Source of the DNA: Nonomuraea jabiensis
GTDB lineage: Bacteria > Actinomycetota > Actinomycetes > Streptosporangiales > Streptosporangiaceae
Reading direction: 5' to 3'
DNA length: 64,000 nt
Assembly (NCBI RefSeq): GCF_014204795.1
Contig: NZ_JACHMB010000001.1
Location: 2,232,001 to 2,296,000, forward strand
Both the position numbers and the translations under genes were made by a program. The notes under the pieces are model-generated. The model ran no database searches. It was not told where the DNA came from and saw nothing but the letters and a program-made list of their open reading frames with translations. Below are positions 35,570 through 44,735 of the stretch, piece by piece; position 1 is the first letter of the stretch; each line of letters opens with the position of its first letter.

Positions 35570-36736
35570 ATGGAAGATCCGCGCCATCGAAGCCTGCTCG
35601 GCCTGCCCGGCGTGCCCGCTCAGGCAGTGCTGGGATTCCTGGCGCAGCTCACGCAGCAGGTGGCGCCCATCGGGACGGTGCTGGTGGTGCAGGGCGCGAG
35701 CGGCTCGCTGACGCTGGCGGGGGTGACCGCGGCGGCGTTCGCCATGGGGGCGGGCATGGGGCGGCCGGTGCAGGGGCGGCTCATGGACCGGCGCGGGTCC
35801 AGGCCGGTGCTCCTCGTCACCGCGCTGGTGCACGTGTCCGCGCTCGTCGCGCTGGTCGCGGCCGCCGGGGACCGGCTCTGGTGGGCCGTGGTGGCGCTGG
35901 CCTGGGTGGCCGGGGCCGGGCTGCCGCCGGTCTCGGTGAGCATGCGGATCGAATGGGGGCGCCGCGTGCCGGACGAGGGGCGTACCGCCGCCTACAGCCT
36001 GGTCTACCTGGTGCAGGAGCTGGCCATGCTGGTGGGGCCGCTGGCGTTCGGGGTGGTGATCGCGCTGACCACGACCTCGCTGGGGCTGGCTCTGGTGGCC
36101 GTCGCCGCGGGGGCCGGGACGCTGGGCTTCACCCGGGCACTGCGGGCGGAGGCCCGCGGGTCCGAGCGGGGGCGCGGGCGGGTGTTCGCGGACCGGCGGA
36201 TGCCGGTGCTGCTGGCCGTGGTGCTGCTGCTCGGCGGGACGCTGGGGGCGCTCCAGGTGGGCGTGCCCGCGCTGGCCGCCGCCCGCCACGTGCCCGCCGC
36301 CACCGGGGTGCTGGTGGCGGCGCTGTCGGTGGGCGGCATCATGGGGGCCGCCGCTTACGGCGCCCGGTCCTGGCAGTCCCGGGCCGGGGTGCGGCTGGTG
36401 GCGCTGATGCTGGCGCTCGGGGCGGTGCTGGCGCCGCTGGCGCTGGTGGAGTCGTGGCCGGTGTTCTGGATGGTGCTGTTCGGCGGGGGGCTGGCGCTCA
36501 ATCCGGCGCTGACGACGTCGTCGTTGCTGGTGGACGAGTTCGCGCCGGGGGCGCAGGCGGAGGCGTTCGGGTGGGTCTCCACGGCCATCGGGGTGGGGGG
36601 TGCGCTGGGGTCGGGGGTGGCCGGGGTGACCGGGGAACGATTAGGGGCCTCGGCGCCCTTCCTCGCGGCCTCCGGCCTCGCGCTGGCGGGCGCGGCCCTG
36701 GCGACCGTACTCCTCCGGCGCGACAGCACGCGCTGA
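35570..36736 (+). CDS. MFS transporter
   Basis: A 388-residue membrane protein with 11-12 helices. The opening LPGVPAQAVLGFLAQLTQQV and the loop GRPVQGRLMDRRGSRP after helix 2 fit drug/sugar-efflux MFS proteins. ATG 35570 is chosen because the frame upstream is antisense-like and family homology begins near the first helix. A TTA Leu codon lies at 36641 (ERLGA), unusual here. It follows the sigma/anti-sigma pair by 22 bases and may be in the same unit. The substrate is unknown. Confidence 0.85.
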   Translation: MEDPRHRSLLGLPGVPAQAVLGFLAQLTQQVAPIGTVLVVQGASGSLTLAGVTAAAFAMGAGMGRPVQGRLMDRRGSRPVLLVTALVHVSALVALVAAAGDRLWWAVVALAWVAGAGLPPVSVSMRIEWGRRVPDEGRTAAYSLVYLVQELAMLVGPLAFGVVIALTTTSLGLALVAVAAGAGTLGFTRALRAEARGSERGRGRVFADRRMPVLLAVVLLLGGTLGALQVGVPALAAARHVPAATGVLVAALSVGGIMGAAAYGARSWQSRAGVRLVALMLALGAVLAPLALVESWPVFWMVLFGGGLALNPALTTSSLLVDEFAPGAQAEAFGWVSTAIGVGGALGSGVAGVTGERLGASAPFLAASGLALAGAALATVLLRRDSTR

Positions 36737-36830
36737 ACGGCGCTGGTCCGGCACGACGGCACGGCCTGCACGGTACTGCCCCCGCGCGACGGTACCGAGC
36801 GTTCCTGGTGAGCCCGGTGAGCCCGGTGGG

Positions 36831-38558
36831 TCACGCGCGGGCTCGGGTGAGGGCCTCGGTGAAGCGGGCGTACCGGTCGAGCTCCGCCCGCACGGGGGCC
36901 AGCACGAGATCGTCGCCGACCTGGCCCACGGCCGTACGCAGGGCTCTGGCCGTACGCCGGGCCCGCCGCCTGCCGCCCGCCCAGGCGGCCAGCCTTGACA
37001 GCAGCGCGATCAGCACACCCGCCAGCACCCCGCCCACCAGCAGCACCGTCGGCCACGGCACCACGCCCACGGTCGGGAGCGGCGGCTGGGGCAGGCGCAG
37101 GTAGTCCATCCCGAACAGCCCGCCCAGCCACACGGCACCGGCCAGCATGGCCGCGAACACCAGCCACTGCAGGACGTTCACGGCCCGCCACCACCTGGGC
37201 CGCCGCGTCGCGCGGGCGGACGTCGTGGCCACCACCCGGTCCACCGCGTCGGCCAGCTCCTGGGAACGGGACCGCGCCGCCTGCCGCACCGCCGCCGCCC
37301 ACGGGCCGGGCAGGTCCGCCGCGGCCGCCTCGCCGACGTCCCTGATCGCCGTCTCGACCCTGGCCCTCTGTACGGCCGAGGCCGCCGGGACGGAGGTACG
37401 GCCGACGACCTCGGCCCCGAATCCCTGCCCTGAGGCCGAATGTCCCGAAGGCGCGGCCGACTGCCCCGAGGACCCGGTTGACTGCCCCGAAGGCGCGGCC
37501 TGCGCCCGACCCGGGAGCAGCTCGCCCGCCGGCCCGCCCGTCGGCCCGCCCGTCGGGGTCATGGGGCCGATGCGGAGCCTGCGGAGCGGGTCGGGCCTGA
37601 GCTTGCGGATCCAGCGGGTGACGGGCCAGCCGGTGGCGACGACGGCGCGGTGGCGGTGCCCCTTGGCCACCGCCTCCACGACCAGCGGCACCCCGGCCGC
37701 CTCGCAGAGCGCCGCCGTGAGCGTCCGATCCATCGCCTGACCCGCCGGGGTCTCCTCCGGCGTGCCGAGGCGGGCGGCGGTGGTGGTGATGTCGGCCGCC
37801 AGGCGGGTGGACCAGGACTTGCGCTCCGCGACGCGGTCGTTCAGGAGCGCGCGGAGCTCCGCGAGCCCGGCGCCGGTGCGGGCGGAGACGGGCAGAACCG
37901 GCACGCCCGCCAGGCCGTCCTCGTCAAGGAGGCGGCGGAGGTCCCGGAGGCAGCGGTCGACGGCGCTCTCCGGCAGGCGGTCGACCTGGTTGAGCACCAC
38001 CAGCATGACGCCCCGGTGGGCGGCCAGCCGGCGCAGATAGCGGTCGTGGAGCGCGGCGTCGGCGTACTTCTGCGGATCCACCACCCAGACCAGGAGGTCC
38101 ACCAGCTCCACCAGCCGGTCCACCTCCAGGCGGTGGGACACCTGGATGGAGTCGTGGTCGGGCAGGTCGAGGAGGACGAGCCCGGACAGGTCGGAGGCGG
38201 AGGCGGCGGGGTGGCGCTGCGGGATGTCCAGCCAGTCCAGCAGCGGGCCCGAGCCCTCCCCGTCCCACAGCGCCGCCTGGGCGGCCGAGGTGGTGGGCCG
38301 TACGACGCCCACCGCCGCCAGGTCCGCGCCGGCGAGGGCGTTGTAGAGCGACGACTTGCCGCTGCCCGTCGCGCCCGCCAGCGCGGCCACGGTGTGGTCG
38401 ATCGAGAGGGTACGGCGCACGCCGGCCCGTTCGGCGACCGCCCGCGCGCCGGACACCGCCTCCTCCGGCAGCCGCCCCTCGGCCAGCTCGGCGGCCTCCA
38501 GCAGGGCGGCCAGGCGGGAGTCGAGGGACGGGCCCTCCTTACGACGCAGCAGCTTCAC
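36831..38558 (-). CDS. dynamin-like/YfjP-type GTPase with C-terminal membrane helices
   Basis: A 575-residue GTPase. The G1 loop is GATGSGKSSLYNALAG, G2 lies in RPTTSAAQ, G3 is DLPDHDS and G4 is NQVDR. A Pro/Ser/Gly-rich insert (residues about 340-380, PSGQSTGSSGQSAAPSGHS) follows the G domain. Two membrane helices (about 470-535) anchor the C-terminus. It overlaps its partner GTPase upstream by four bases. Such pairs are known in Streptomyces as DynA/DynB-like proteins that act at sporulation septa; the same role here is inferred from arrangement. Confidence 0.85.
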   Translation of the reverse strand: MKLLRRKEGPSLDSRLAALLEAAELAEGRLPEEAVSGARAVAERAGVRRTLSIDHTVAALAGATGSGKSSLYNALAGADLAAVGVVRPTTSAAQAALWDGEGSGPLLDWLDIPQRHPAASASDLSGLVLLDLPDHDSIQVSHRLEVDRLVELVDLLVWVVDPQKYADAALHDRYLRRLAAHRGVMLVVLNQVDRLPESAVDRCLRDLRRLLDEDGLAGVPVLPVSARTGAGLAELRALLNDRVAERKSWSTRLAADITTTAARLGTPEETPAGQAMDRTLTAALCEAAGVPLVVEAVAKGHRHRAVVATGWPVTRWIRKLRPDPLRRLRIGPMTPTGGPTGGPAGELLPGRAQAAPSGQSTGSSGQSAAPSGHSASGQGFGAEVVGRTSVPAASAVQRARVETAIRDVGEAAAADLPGPWAAAVRQAARSRSQELADAVDRVVATTSARATRRPRWWRAVNVLQWLVFAAMLAGAVWLGGLFGMDYLRLPQPPLPTVGVVPWPTVLLVGGVLAGVLIALLSRLAAWAGGRRRARRTARALRTAVGQVGDDLVLAPVRAELDRYARFTEALTRARA

Positions 38559-40459
38559 GACGTGTCCCCCGCGTCCTCTCCACCCGCGGTCGCGCCTTCT
38601 CCGCCCGCGGTCGCGCCTTCCCCGCTCACGGTCGCGCCCTGCCCGCTCACGGTCGCGCCCTGCCCGCCCGCAGTCGTGCCCTGCCCGCCCGCAGTCGTGC
38701 CCTGCCCGCCCACGGTCGTGCCCTGCCCGCCCGCCGTCGTGCCCTGTTCGCCCGTGGCCGTCGGCGGGAGTTCCGCGCGGTGGGCCTGGATGCGTTCGGC
38801 CGCGGCGCGCAGCGCGTTCGCCGTCCCCCGGGGCGGCTCAATCGCCTCCAGCTGGGCCGTGAACCGGTACGACTCCTCTTCCAGCAGCAGCCGCACCCGA
38901 TCCCGCAGGTCGTCGCGCGCCCGCACCGTCAGCGTCCGCACCGCCTGGTCGCCGAAGACGGCCTCCAGCAGCTTCTGCGACAGCAGGCTCGTGCCGCCCG
39001 CGATCCCCACCTCGATCCCGGTCAGCCCGCCCGTGGAGGCGAACACGCCCAGCATGAGCAGCAGCCCCGCCCCGTTCACCCCGAAGGAGGCGACGCGGGC
39101 GGCCGTCCGCCGTTCGCGCCCCTCCTCCCGTACGAGGTCCAGGACGAACTCCTGCCACCCCCGGACCGTCGCCTCCGCGCGCTTGCCCACATCGGGAGCG
39201 GCGCGGCCGAGGCGGGCGGACTCCATGGGGCCGAGCCGCTCCAGCAGGCCGGAACCGCCGGGCGCGGCCGACCAGCCCTCCAGGGCGCGTTCGGCGGACC
39301 CGTCGGCGGCGCCCCTGATGAGCGCCCCCACCCCGCTCTCCAGGGCGTCCCTGAGCTGGCCCTCCGGCATCTGCCCGGTGAAGAAGCCGACGATCCTGTC
39401 GCGCAGCCACCCCACCCGGCTCTCCAGGGAGCGCATGAGGTCGCCGGTGCCGATGAAGTCCTGCCAGCGGGCCAGCACCTCGCCCCGCAGCAGCGACCCG
39501 TCACGCATGCCCGCGTCGAAGTCGGCCATGCCGCCCGCGTAGGCGCCCGCCACGACGGAACGCAGGGTGTCGAAGGCGGCCTGCTGGCGTTCGACGGCCA
39601 GGGCCAGCGCGGGCACCCGGGTGGCCAGGCTGTCGAGCGCCCCCGACAGCGTCTGGCGTACGACGCGGGACCGCTCCGCCGCGTCGGTGGCCAGCCCCGC
39701 GAGCCAGGAGGAGATGGGCCGCACGCTCTCCTCCGGCAACCTGGCCTTCTCCGAGGGCAGCGCCGCCTCGGGGACGGTGAACAGGAGCGTGCCGTCGAGG
39801 CCGTTCTCGGCGAGGAGGCGGGTCAGGTCGCGCGAGACGGGCTCGACCGCCTCCTGGGGCACCCGGTCCAGGACGAGGGCCAGGGCGGTGCTGCGTTCGC
39901 GGGCGGAGCGCAGGAAGCTCCACGGCACCTCGTCCGCGTAACGGGCGGCGGTAGTGACGAACAGCCACAGGTCGGCGGCGGCCAGCAGCTGGGCGGCGAG
40001 CTCCCGGTTCGCCACCACCACCGAGTCGATGTCGGGCGCGTCGAGCAGCGCGAGGCCGGCGCCCAGCGCGTCGGAGGTGACCACCCGCAGCGCCCCCGGA
40101 CCGGTGCCGGTGGCGCGGGACAGGCCGGGCAGCACGTTCTGGCCCATGAACCAGGACTGGTCGGCCGGGCTGACCACGAGCGTGGGGACGAGCGTGGTGG
40201 GCCGCAGCACGCCCGGCTCGGTCACGTCGGCCCCGACCAGCGAGTTGACCAGCGTGGACTTGCCCGCCCCCGTGGACCCGCCGACGACGGCCAGCAGCGG
40301 CGCGTCGAGCGCGCGCAGCCGGGGCAGCAGGTAGTCGTCGAGCTGCCCGGCCAGCTCGCGCAGCGCACGCCGGTCTCGCGCCGCCTCGCCGACCGCCAGC
40401 GGGAACAGCTCGCGATCCAGCGGCCGGCGCAGCGCCTCCAACGCGGCCAGCAGGTCCAT
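38555..40459 (-). CDS. dynamin-like GTPase, partner
   Basis: A 634-residue GTPase starting near ATG 40459 (a longer form from 40522 is possible). G1 is VVGGSTGAGKSTLVNSLVG, the G3-like stretch is LLDAPDIDS and G4-like VLDRVPQ. A long helical stalk follows, with a hydrophobic pair at about 480-535 (GAGLLLMLGVFASTGGLTGI) and a coiled coil to about 585. The C-terminus has a degenerate GEQGTTA-type heptad repeated eight times (21 bases each). It overlaps the YfjP-type GTPase gene by four bases. The pair likely acts on membranes at cell division or sporulation. Confidence 0.85.
   Translation of the reverse strand: MDLLAALEALRRPLDRELFPLAVGEAARDRRALRELAGQLDDYLLPRLRALDAPLLAVVGGSTGAGKSTLVNSLVGADVTEPGVLRPTTLVPTLVVSPADQSWFMGQNVLPGLSRATGTGPGALRVVTSDALGAGLALLDAPDIDSVVVANRELAAQLLAAADLWLFVTTAARYADEVPWSFLRSARERSTALALVLDRVPQEAVEPVSRDLTRLLAENGLDGTLLFTVPEAALPSEKARLPEESVRPISSWLAGLATDAAERSRVVRQTLSGALDSLATRVPALALAVERQQAAFDTLRSVVAGAYAGGMADFDAGMRDGSLLRGEVLARWQDFIGTGDLMRSLESRVGWLRDRIVGFFTGQMPEGQLRDALESGVGALIRGAADGSAERALEGWSAAPGGSGLLERLGPMESARLGRAAPDVGKRAEATVRGWQEFVLDLVREEGRERRTAARVASFGVNGAGLLLMLGVFASTGGLTGIEVGIAGGTSLLSQKLLEAVFGDQAVRTLTVRARDDLRDRVRLLLEEESYRFTAQLEAIEPPRGTANALRAAAERIQAHRAELPPTATGEQGTTAGGQGTTVGGQGTTAGGQGTTAGGQGATVSGQGATVSGEGATAGGEGATAGGEDAGDTS
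38582..38752. repeat. tandem 21-base repeats coding a Gly/Thr/Gln tail
   Basis: About eight imperfect 21-base units (for example CCCGCCCGCAGTCGTGCCCTG) code a seven-residue motif GGQGTTA with variants GQGATVS and GEGATAG. They form the disordered C-terminus of the dynamin-like GTPase. The count is approximate. Such repeats change copy number by slippage, so related strains should differ here. Confidence 0.82.
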
Positions 40460-40520
40460 ACGGCCCACGCTAGTCTCCGGCGCGGCCAGCGGCTCCATAC
40501 GACTCACGCTACGGTGAGCC
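40443..40520. repeat. 39-base tandem duplication at GTPase start
   Basis: GCGGCCAG at 40443 recurs at 40482, followed in both by a similar run with CCATAC and CACGCTA. The period of 39 bases equals 13 codons, and in protein the two copies read SVGR MDLLAA and SVSR MEPLAA. Both copies bear an ATG, so the start of the GTPase is doubled. Confidence 0.7.
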
Positions 40521-40583
40521 ACGTCCGGCGGTCCACCACAGATCGCGAACCGTCACGCCTGCCCCGGCGGTCCACCGCAGCGC

Positions 40584-41261
40584 CTAGCCGGGCGGCGGCT
40601 CCCGTAGCACGTAGCCGACGCTGCGCAGGGTGTGGATGAGCCGCGGCTCGACGTCGTCCACCTTGCGCCTGAGGTAGGACACGTACGACTCGACCACGCC
40701 CGCGTCGCCGCCGAAGTCGTAGTTCCAGACGTGGTCGAGGATCTGGGCCTTCGACAGCACCCGCCCCGCGTTGACCATGAAGTAGTGCAGCAGCTTGAAC
40801 TCCGTCGGCGACAGCCGCACCTGCCGGCCGCCCCGCCACACCTCGCGGGCGTCCTCGTCCAGCTCCAGGTCGGCCACCTTGAGCCGGCTCGCCGGCGCGC
40901 CCTCCCCGCGCGTGCGCCGCAGCACCGCCCGGATCCTGGCCTGCACCTCTTCCAGGCTGAACGGCTTGGTCACGTAGTCGTCGCCCACCCGCAGGCCCGC
41001 GATCTTGTCCTCGGTGTCGCCCCGCGCGGTCAGGAACAGCACGGGGGCGTCGATCCGCTTGGCCACCTCGAACCCGTCGAGGTCCGGCAGCATCACGTCG
41101 AGCACCACGAGGTCGGGCGAGGCCCGGTCGGCCACCTCCACGGCTTCCTGCCCGTCGGCGGCGGTCAGCACCTCGAACCCGGAGAAGCGCAGGCTGGCGG
41201 ACAGGAGGTCCCTGATGCTGGGCTCGTCGTCCACCACCATGATCAGCGCCTCGGGTTTCAT
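40584..41261 (-). CDS. OmpR/PhoB family response regulator, receiver with small deletion
   Basis: A 225-residue regulator. The receiver domain shows VVDDEPS, the phosphoacceptor in VVLDVMLPDLDG, Thr in LFLTAR and Lys in YVTKPF. The winged helix of the C-terminal half contains RLSPTEFKLLHYF and SYVSYLRRKVDD. Compared with the paralogue at 42718-43410, about five residues are missing after DGFEVAKRI and one in GDDY. Its own kinase is probably the one just upstream (41306-42718). It is third in an RR-HK-RR array on the minus strand. Confidence 0.88.
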   Translation of the reverse strand: MKPEALIMVVDDEPSIRDLLSASLRFSGFEVLTAADGQEAVEVADRASPDLVVLDVMLPDLDGFEVAKRIDAPVLFLTARGDTEDKIAGLRVGDDYVTKPFSLEEVQARIRAVLRRTRGEGAPASRLKVADLELDEDAREVWRGGRQVRLSPTEFKLLHYFMVNAGRVLSKAQILDHVWNYDFGGDAGVVESYVSYLRRKVDDVEPRLIHTLRSVGYVLREPPPG

Positions 41262-41305
41262 CACCTACTTAGAGTGACCCAGCCACCTGAGGGTTAGCTG
41301 AAGGC

Positions 41306-42718
41306 TCACTCCAAGGCGAGTGGGAGTTCCACCCGGAAGGTGGAGCCGGCCTCCGGCGAGCTGTCCAGCGTGACCGTGCCGCCGTGGGCCTGGACGAGCG
41401 CCCGTACGATGGCCAGGCCGAGCCCGCTGCCCCGGTCCTCGCCGGAACGGCGGCGCGATCTGGCGGAGTCGGCGCGATAGAAGCGTTCGAAGACGTGCTC
41501 GACCTGCTCGGGCGTGAGTCCGGGGCCGTTGTCGACGACCTCCAGGAACAGCTTCTCCGGGCCCGCCCCGATGCGCACGATGATCGGCGAGCCGGGCTCG
41601 GTGTGGATGATCGCGTTGGTGACGAGGTTGCTGATGACCTGGCGCAGGCGTACCTCGTCGCCCGAGACGATCAGGGCCGCGCCGCCGACCACGTCCAGCT
41701 TGATGATCCGGTCGGGCGCGAGGATCCTGGCGTCCTGCACGGCGTCCGCGGCCAGCGCCAGCATGTCCACCGGGCGCATCTTCAGCGGCCGCTGCTGGTC
41801 CACCCTGGCCAGTAAAAGCAGGTCGTCCACCAGCAGGCTCATCCGGCCCGCGGCCTTCTCCACGCGCTGCATCAGCTCGGCGGGGTCGGCGCCGGGGTTC
41901 TGCCTGGCGTACTCGGCGAAGCCGCGGATGGAGGTCAGCGGGGTGCGCAGCTCGTGGGAGGCGTCGCCGACGAACTGGCGCATGCGGTCCTCGGAGCGGC
42001 GGGCCGCCGCCTCCGACGCCGACCGCGCCGCGAAGGCGGCCTCGATCTGGGCGAGCATCCCGTTCAGCGAGTTGGCCAGGCTCCCGACCTCGGTACGCGG
42101 GTCGGCGTCCGGCACCCGGCGGCCCAGCTCGCCGCCGGCGATGGCCTCGGCCGTGCGCTCGATCTGGCCGAGGGGGCGCATGCTGCGCCGCACGATCGTG
42201 ATGCCCGCGACGGTCAGGAGGAGCAGTATGCCGCCGCCGCCCAGCAGCTCGATGAGCACGAGCCGCCTGGTGATCGCGTCGACCTCTTCCAGGTCCACCG
42301 CGACCACGAGCGTCTGCCGCTGGACCACGCGCTCCAGCACCCGCCACTCGCCGTCGCCCTTGATGGCCGGCGTCGTGTACGCCTCGGTGCCCGGCGAGGG
42401 GGACAGCACCGGCTTGGGCTTCAGGTCCACGTCGCGGTCGGTGAGCATCGGTACGAAGTTGCCGCCCGGCTCCTTGACCAGGACGATCGCGTCGGACTCG
42501 ATGATGATCGGCCGCTCGGAGGTCTCCCTGTCCTTGCGCCAGTCGCTCACGACCTTCTTGTGCATGCGGGCGTTGAGCAGGCTGAGCTGGCTGTCCACCC
42601 GGTCGATGAGGTAGCCGTGCAGCACCGAGACGCTCACCAGGCCGATGAAGGTCATGCCGAACCCCAGCAGGGCCAGCATCGACGCGATGAGCTTGATCCG
42701 CAGCGGCAGACCGCGCAT
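41306..42718 (-). CDS. sensor histidine kinase with HAMP, OmpR-partner type
   Basis: A 470-residue kinase. Two membrane helices (about 8-35 and 157-182) enclose a sensor of some 120 residues facing the outside. A HAMP domain follows (MRPLGQIERTAEAIAGG), then the HisKA motif GDASHELRTPLTSIRG with His255. The HATPase has NLVTNAIIHT, DNGPGLT and GSGLGLAIVRALV. Start ATG 42718 overlaps the regulator stop by one base (TGATG), so translation is coupled. Regulators lie on both sides, an unusual order. A TTA codon is at 41813-41815 in the DDLLLLAR stretch. Confidence 0.9.
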   Translation of the reverse strand: MRGLPLRIKLIASMLALLGFGMTFIGLVSVSVLHGYLIDRVDSQLSLLNARMHKKVVSDWRKDRETSERPIIIESDAIVLVKEPGGNFVPMLTDRDVDLKPKPVLSPSPGTEAYTTPAIKGDGEWRVLERVVQRQTLVVAVDLEEVDAITRRLVLIELLGGGGILLLLTVAGITIVRRSMRPLGQIERTAEAIAGGELGRRVPDADPRTEVGSLANSLNGMLAQIEAAFAARSASEAAARRSEDRMRQFVGDASHELRTPLTSIRGFAEYARQNPGADPAELMQRVEKAAGRMSLLVDDLLLLARVDQQRPLKMRPVDMLALAADAVQDARILAPDRIIKLDVVGGAALIVSGDEVRLRQVISNLVTNAIIHTEPGSPIIVRIGAGPEKLFLEVVDNGPGLTPEQVEHVFERFYRADSARSRRRSGEDRGSGLGLAIVRALVQAHGGTVTLDSSPEAGSTFRVELPLALE

Positions 42719-43410
42719 CAGGGACTCGGTGGCAGGCGTAGGACGTATCCGACACCGCGCAGGGTGTGGATGAGCCGGGGGCTGCGGTTGTCGATCTTCC
42801 GGCGGAGCACGGACACGTACGACTCGACGATGCCCACCTCGCCCCTGAAGTCGTAGTCCCACACGTGGTCGAGGATCTGGGGCTTGGACAGGACGCGGCC
42901 GGCGTTCGTCATGAAATAGCGCAGCAGCTTGAACTCCGTCGGCGACAGCGCCACCGCGTTGCCTCCGCGCCACACCTCGTGGCTCTCCTCGTCCAGCTCG
43001 ATGTCGGCGAACGTGAGCCGGGGCGGGGCGGCCGGGAGGTCGCCGTTCGTACGGCGCAGGACCGCGTGGATCCTGGCGACCACCTCCTCCAGGCTGAACG
43101 GCTTGGTCACGTAGTCGTCGCCGCCGATCGTGAGCCCGCGGATCTTGTCCTCGGTCTCGTCACGGGCGGTCAGGAACACCACGGGCGTGTGCAGCCCGCC
43201 GCCGCGCAGCCGCCGGACGATCTCGAATCCGTCCAGATCGGGCAGCATGACGTCGAGCACGACGAGGTCGGGCCGGTGCCGTTGCACGGCGGCGACGGCG
43301 TCGTGGCCGCTCTTCGCGGTGGTCACGTCGAAGCCCGCGAACCTCAGGCTCGCGGCCAGGAGCTCAAGGATGTTGGGATCGTCCTCGACGATCAGCAGGC
43401 GTGATTCCAT
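42718..43410 (-). CDS. OmpR/PhoB family response regulator
   Basis: A 230-residue regulator and likely main partner of the kinase whose gene it overlaps (TGATG). The receiver has VEDDPN, VVLDVMLPDLDG, VFLTARD and YVTKPF. The winged-helix domain has LSPTEFKLLRYFMTNAGRV, then SYVSVLRRKIDN. It is 18 bases downstream of the L-2-hydroxyglutarate oxidase gene, so the two may share a transcript. Its close resemblance to the regulator at 40584 shows a duplication. Confidence 0.93.
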   Translation of the reverse strand: MESRLLIVEDDPNILELLAASLRFAGFDVTTAKSGHDAVAAVQRHRPDLVVLDVMLPDLDGFEIVRRLRGGGLHTPVVFLTARDETEDKIRGLTIGGDDYVTKPFSLEEVVARIHAVLRRTNGDLPAAPPRLTFADIELDEESHEVWRGGNAVALSPTEFKLLRYFMTNAGRVLSKPQILDHVWDYDFRGEVGIVESYVSVLRRKIDNRSPRLIHTLRGVGYVLRLPPSP

Positions 43411-43427
43411 CACATCCAAGGATGCCC

Positions 43428-44618
43428 TCATCGGACGAGTGCTGGGACAATTCCGGCAATGTGCCGGGCAATTGCCAGGCTGGAGGTGGCGGCGGGCGAG
43501 GGCGCGTTGCGCACCAGGACGATGTTGCCGTGCACGTCCACCACGAAGTCGTCGACCAGGCGGCCGTCCCTGGCGACGGCTTGGGCGCGTACGCCGCCGG
43601 GGGCCCGTACGAGGTCGGCGGCGGTGAGCTCGGGGACGTAGCGGCGGGCGCCCCTGACGAACGCGCCCTTGACGAGGGAGCCGTAGACCTCCTTGATCCC
43701 CGTACGCCAGTGGCTCCTGGCCATGCGCAGCGTCCCCGGCCATCCAAGGATTTGACCGAAATTTCGGATATTTCGCCAGGTGTAGCCTTCGTAGGCCAGG
43801 GCGAGCACCGCGTTCGGCCCCACCAGCACCCCGCCGTCGATCTGGCGCGTCAGATGCACCCCCAGGAACGGGTAGCGCGGATCCGGCACCGGATAGATCA
43901 GCCCGCGGACGAGGTCCTTGGCCGCGCCCCGGAGGGCGTAGAACTCCCCTCGGAACGGGACGATCCGCACATCCCCCGGCTGCCCCGCCATCCCGGCCAC
44001 CGTGTCGGTGCCCAGGCCGCCGCAGACCACCAGCCGGTCGAAGGTGAACCTCCGCCTGGCCGCGAGCACCTCCACGCCCCCGGACCGCTCCCTGATCGCC
44101 CTGACCGGATGCGACAGCCGTACGGACCCGCCCATCTCCGCCACGTCGAGCGCGAGCCGGCGCGCGACGGCGGGGAAGTCGCAGATCGCGGTGTACGGCG
44201 AGTGGATCGCGCCGACGCCGACCGCGTGCGGCTCGATCTCGCGCAGCGCCAGCCCGTCGAGCTCGGCGATGCCGGGCACGCCGTTGGCGCGCGCCCGCTC
44301 GGCCAGCGCGCTCAGCAGCGGCCGCTCGGCACGGGTGCTCGCGACGACCAGCTTGCCCACCTCGTCGTACGGCAGCGCGTTGGCGGTGCAGTACTCCTTG
44401 AGCAGTGCCACGCCCTCGCGGCAGAGCCGGGCCTTGAGCGAGCCCGGCGGGTAGTAGATGCCCGCGTGGACGACGCCGCTGTTGTGGCCGGTCTGGTGGG
44501 CGCCGACGTGCGACTCCTTCTCCAGCACGGTCACCTCGGCGCCCCTGACCCTGGCCAGCTCGCGCGCCACGGCCAGGCCGACTATGCCCGCCCCCACGAC
44601 TCCGATCTTCTCCGTCAC
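43428..44618 (-). CDS. lhgO: L-2-hydroxyglutarate oxidase
   Basis: A 396-residue FAD enzyme of the DAO family that oxidises L-2-hydroxyglutarate to 2-oxoglutarate, feeding electrons to the membrane quinone pool. The FAD motif VVGAGIVGLAVARELA opens the protein. The signatures HNSGVVHAGIYYPPGSLKA, RGEFYALRG and LGVHLTRQIDGGVLVGP follow. Downstream on the same strand come a regulator and kinase, which may share its transcript. Its usual partner csiD is absent here, so the enzyme probably acts in metabolite repair. Confidence 0.93.
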   Translation of the reverse strand: MTEKIGVVGAGIVGLAVARELARVRGAEVTVLEKESHVGAHQTGHNSGVVHAGIYYPPGSLKARLCREGVALLKEYCTANALPYDEVGKLVVASTRAERPLLSALAERARANGVPGIAELDGLALREIEPHAVGVGAIHSPYTAICDFPAVARRLALDVAEMGGSVRLSHPVRAIRERSGGVEVLAARRRFTFDRLVVCGGLGTDTVAGMAGQPGDVRIVPFRGEFYALRGAAKDLVRGLIYPVPDPRYPFLGVHLTRQIDGGVLVGPNAVLALAYEGYTWRNIRNFGQILGWPGTLRMARSHWRTGIKEVYGSLVKGAFVRGARRYVPELTAADLVRAPGGVRAQAVARDGRLVDDFVVDVHGNIVLVRNAPSPAATSSLAIARHIAGIVPALVR

Positions 44619-44735
44619 ACGACGATTTTCCGGCTAACCGGCCGTCCCCGCTATATCCGGGCGATCCAGCGCTTGAGCCGACGGACACAGCGGCCCTTTC
44701 CATGACATCCAGTCGAACATGAGTACGATGGCGGC

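Noticed and set aside
42718..44703. A 661-codon frame reading through the response regulator and upstream oxidase
   Set aside because: Only the part from 43410 is the regulator; upstream it is an antisense-like extension across the L-2-hydroxyglutarate oxidase gene in another frame.
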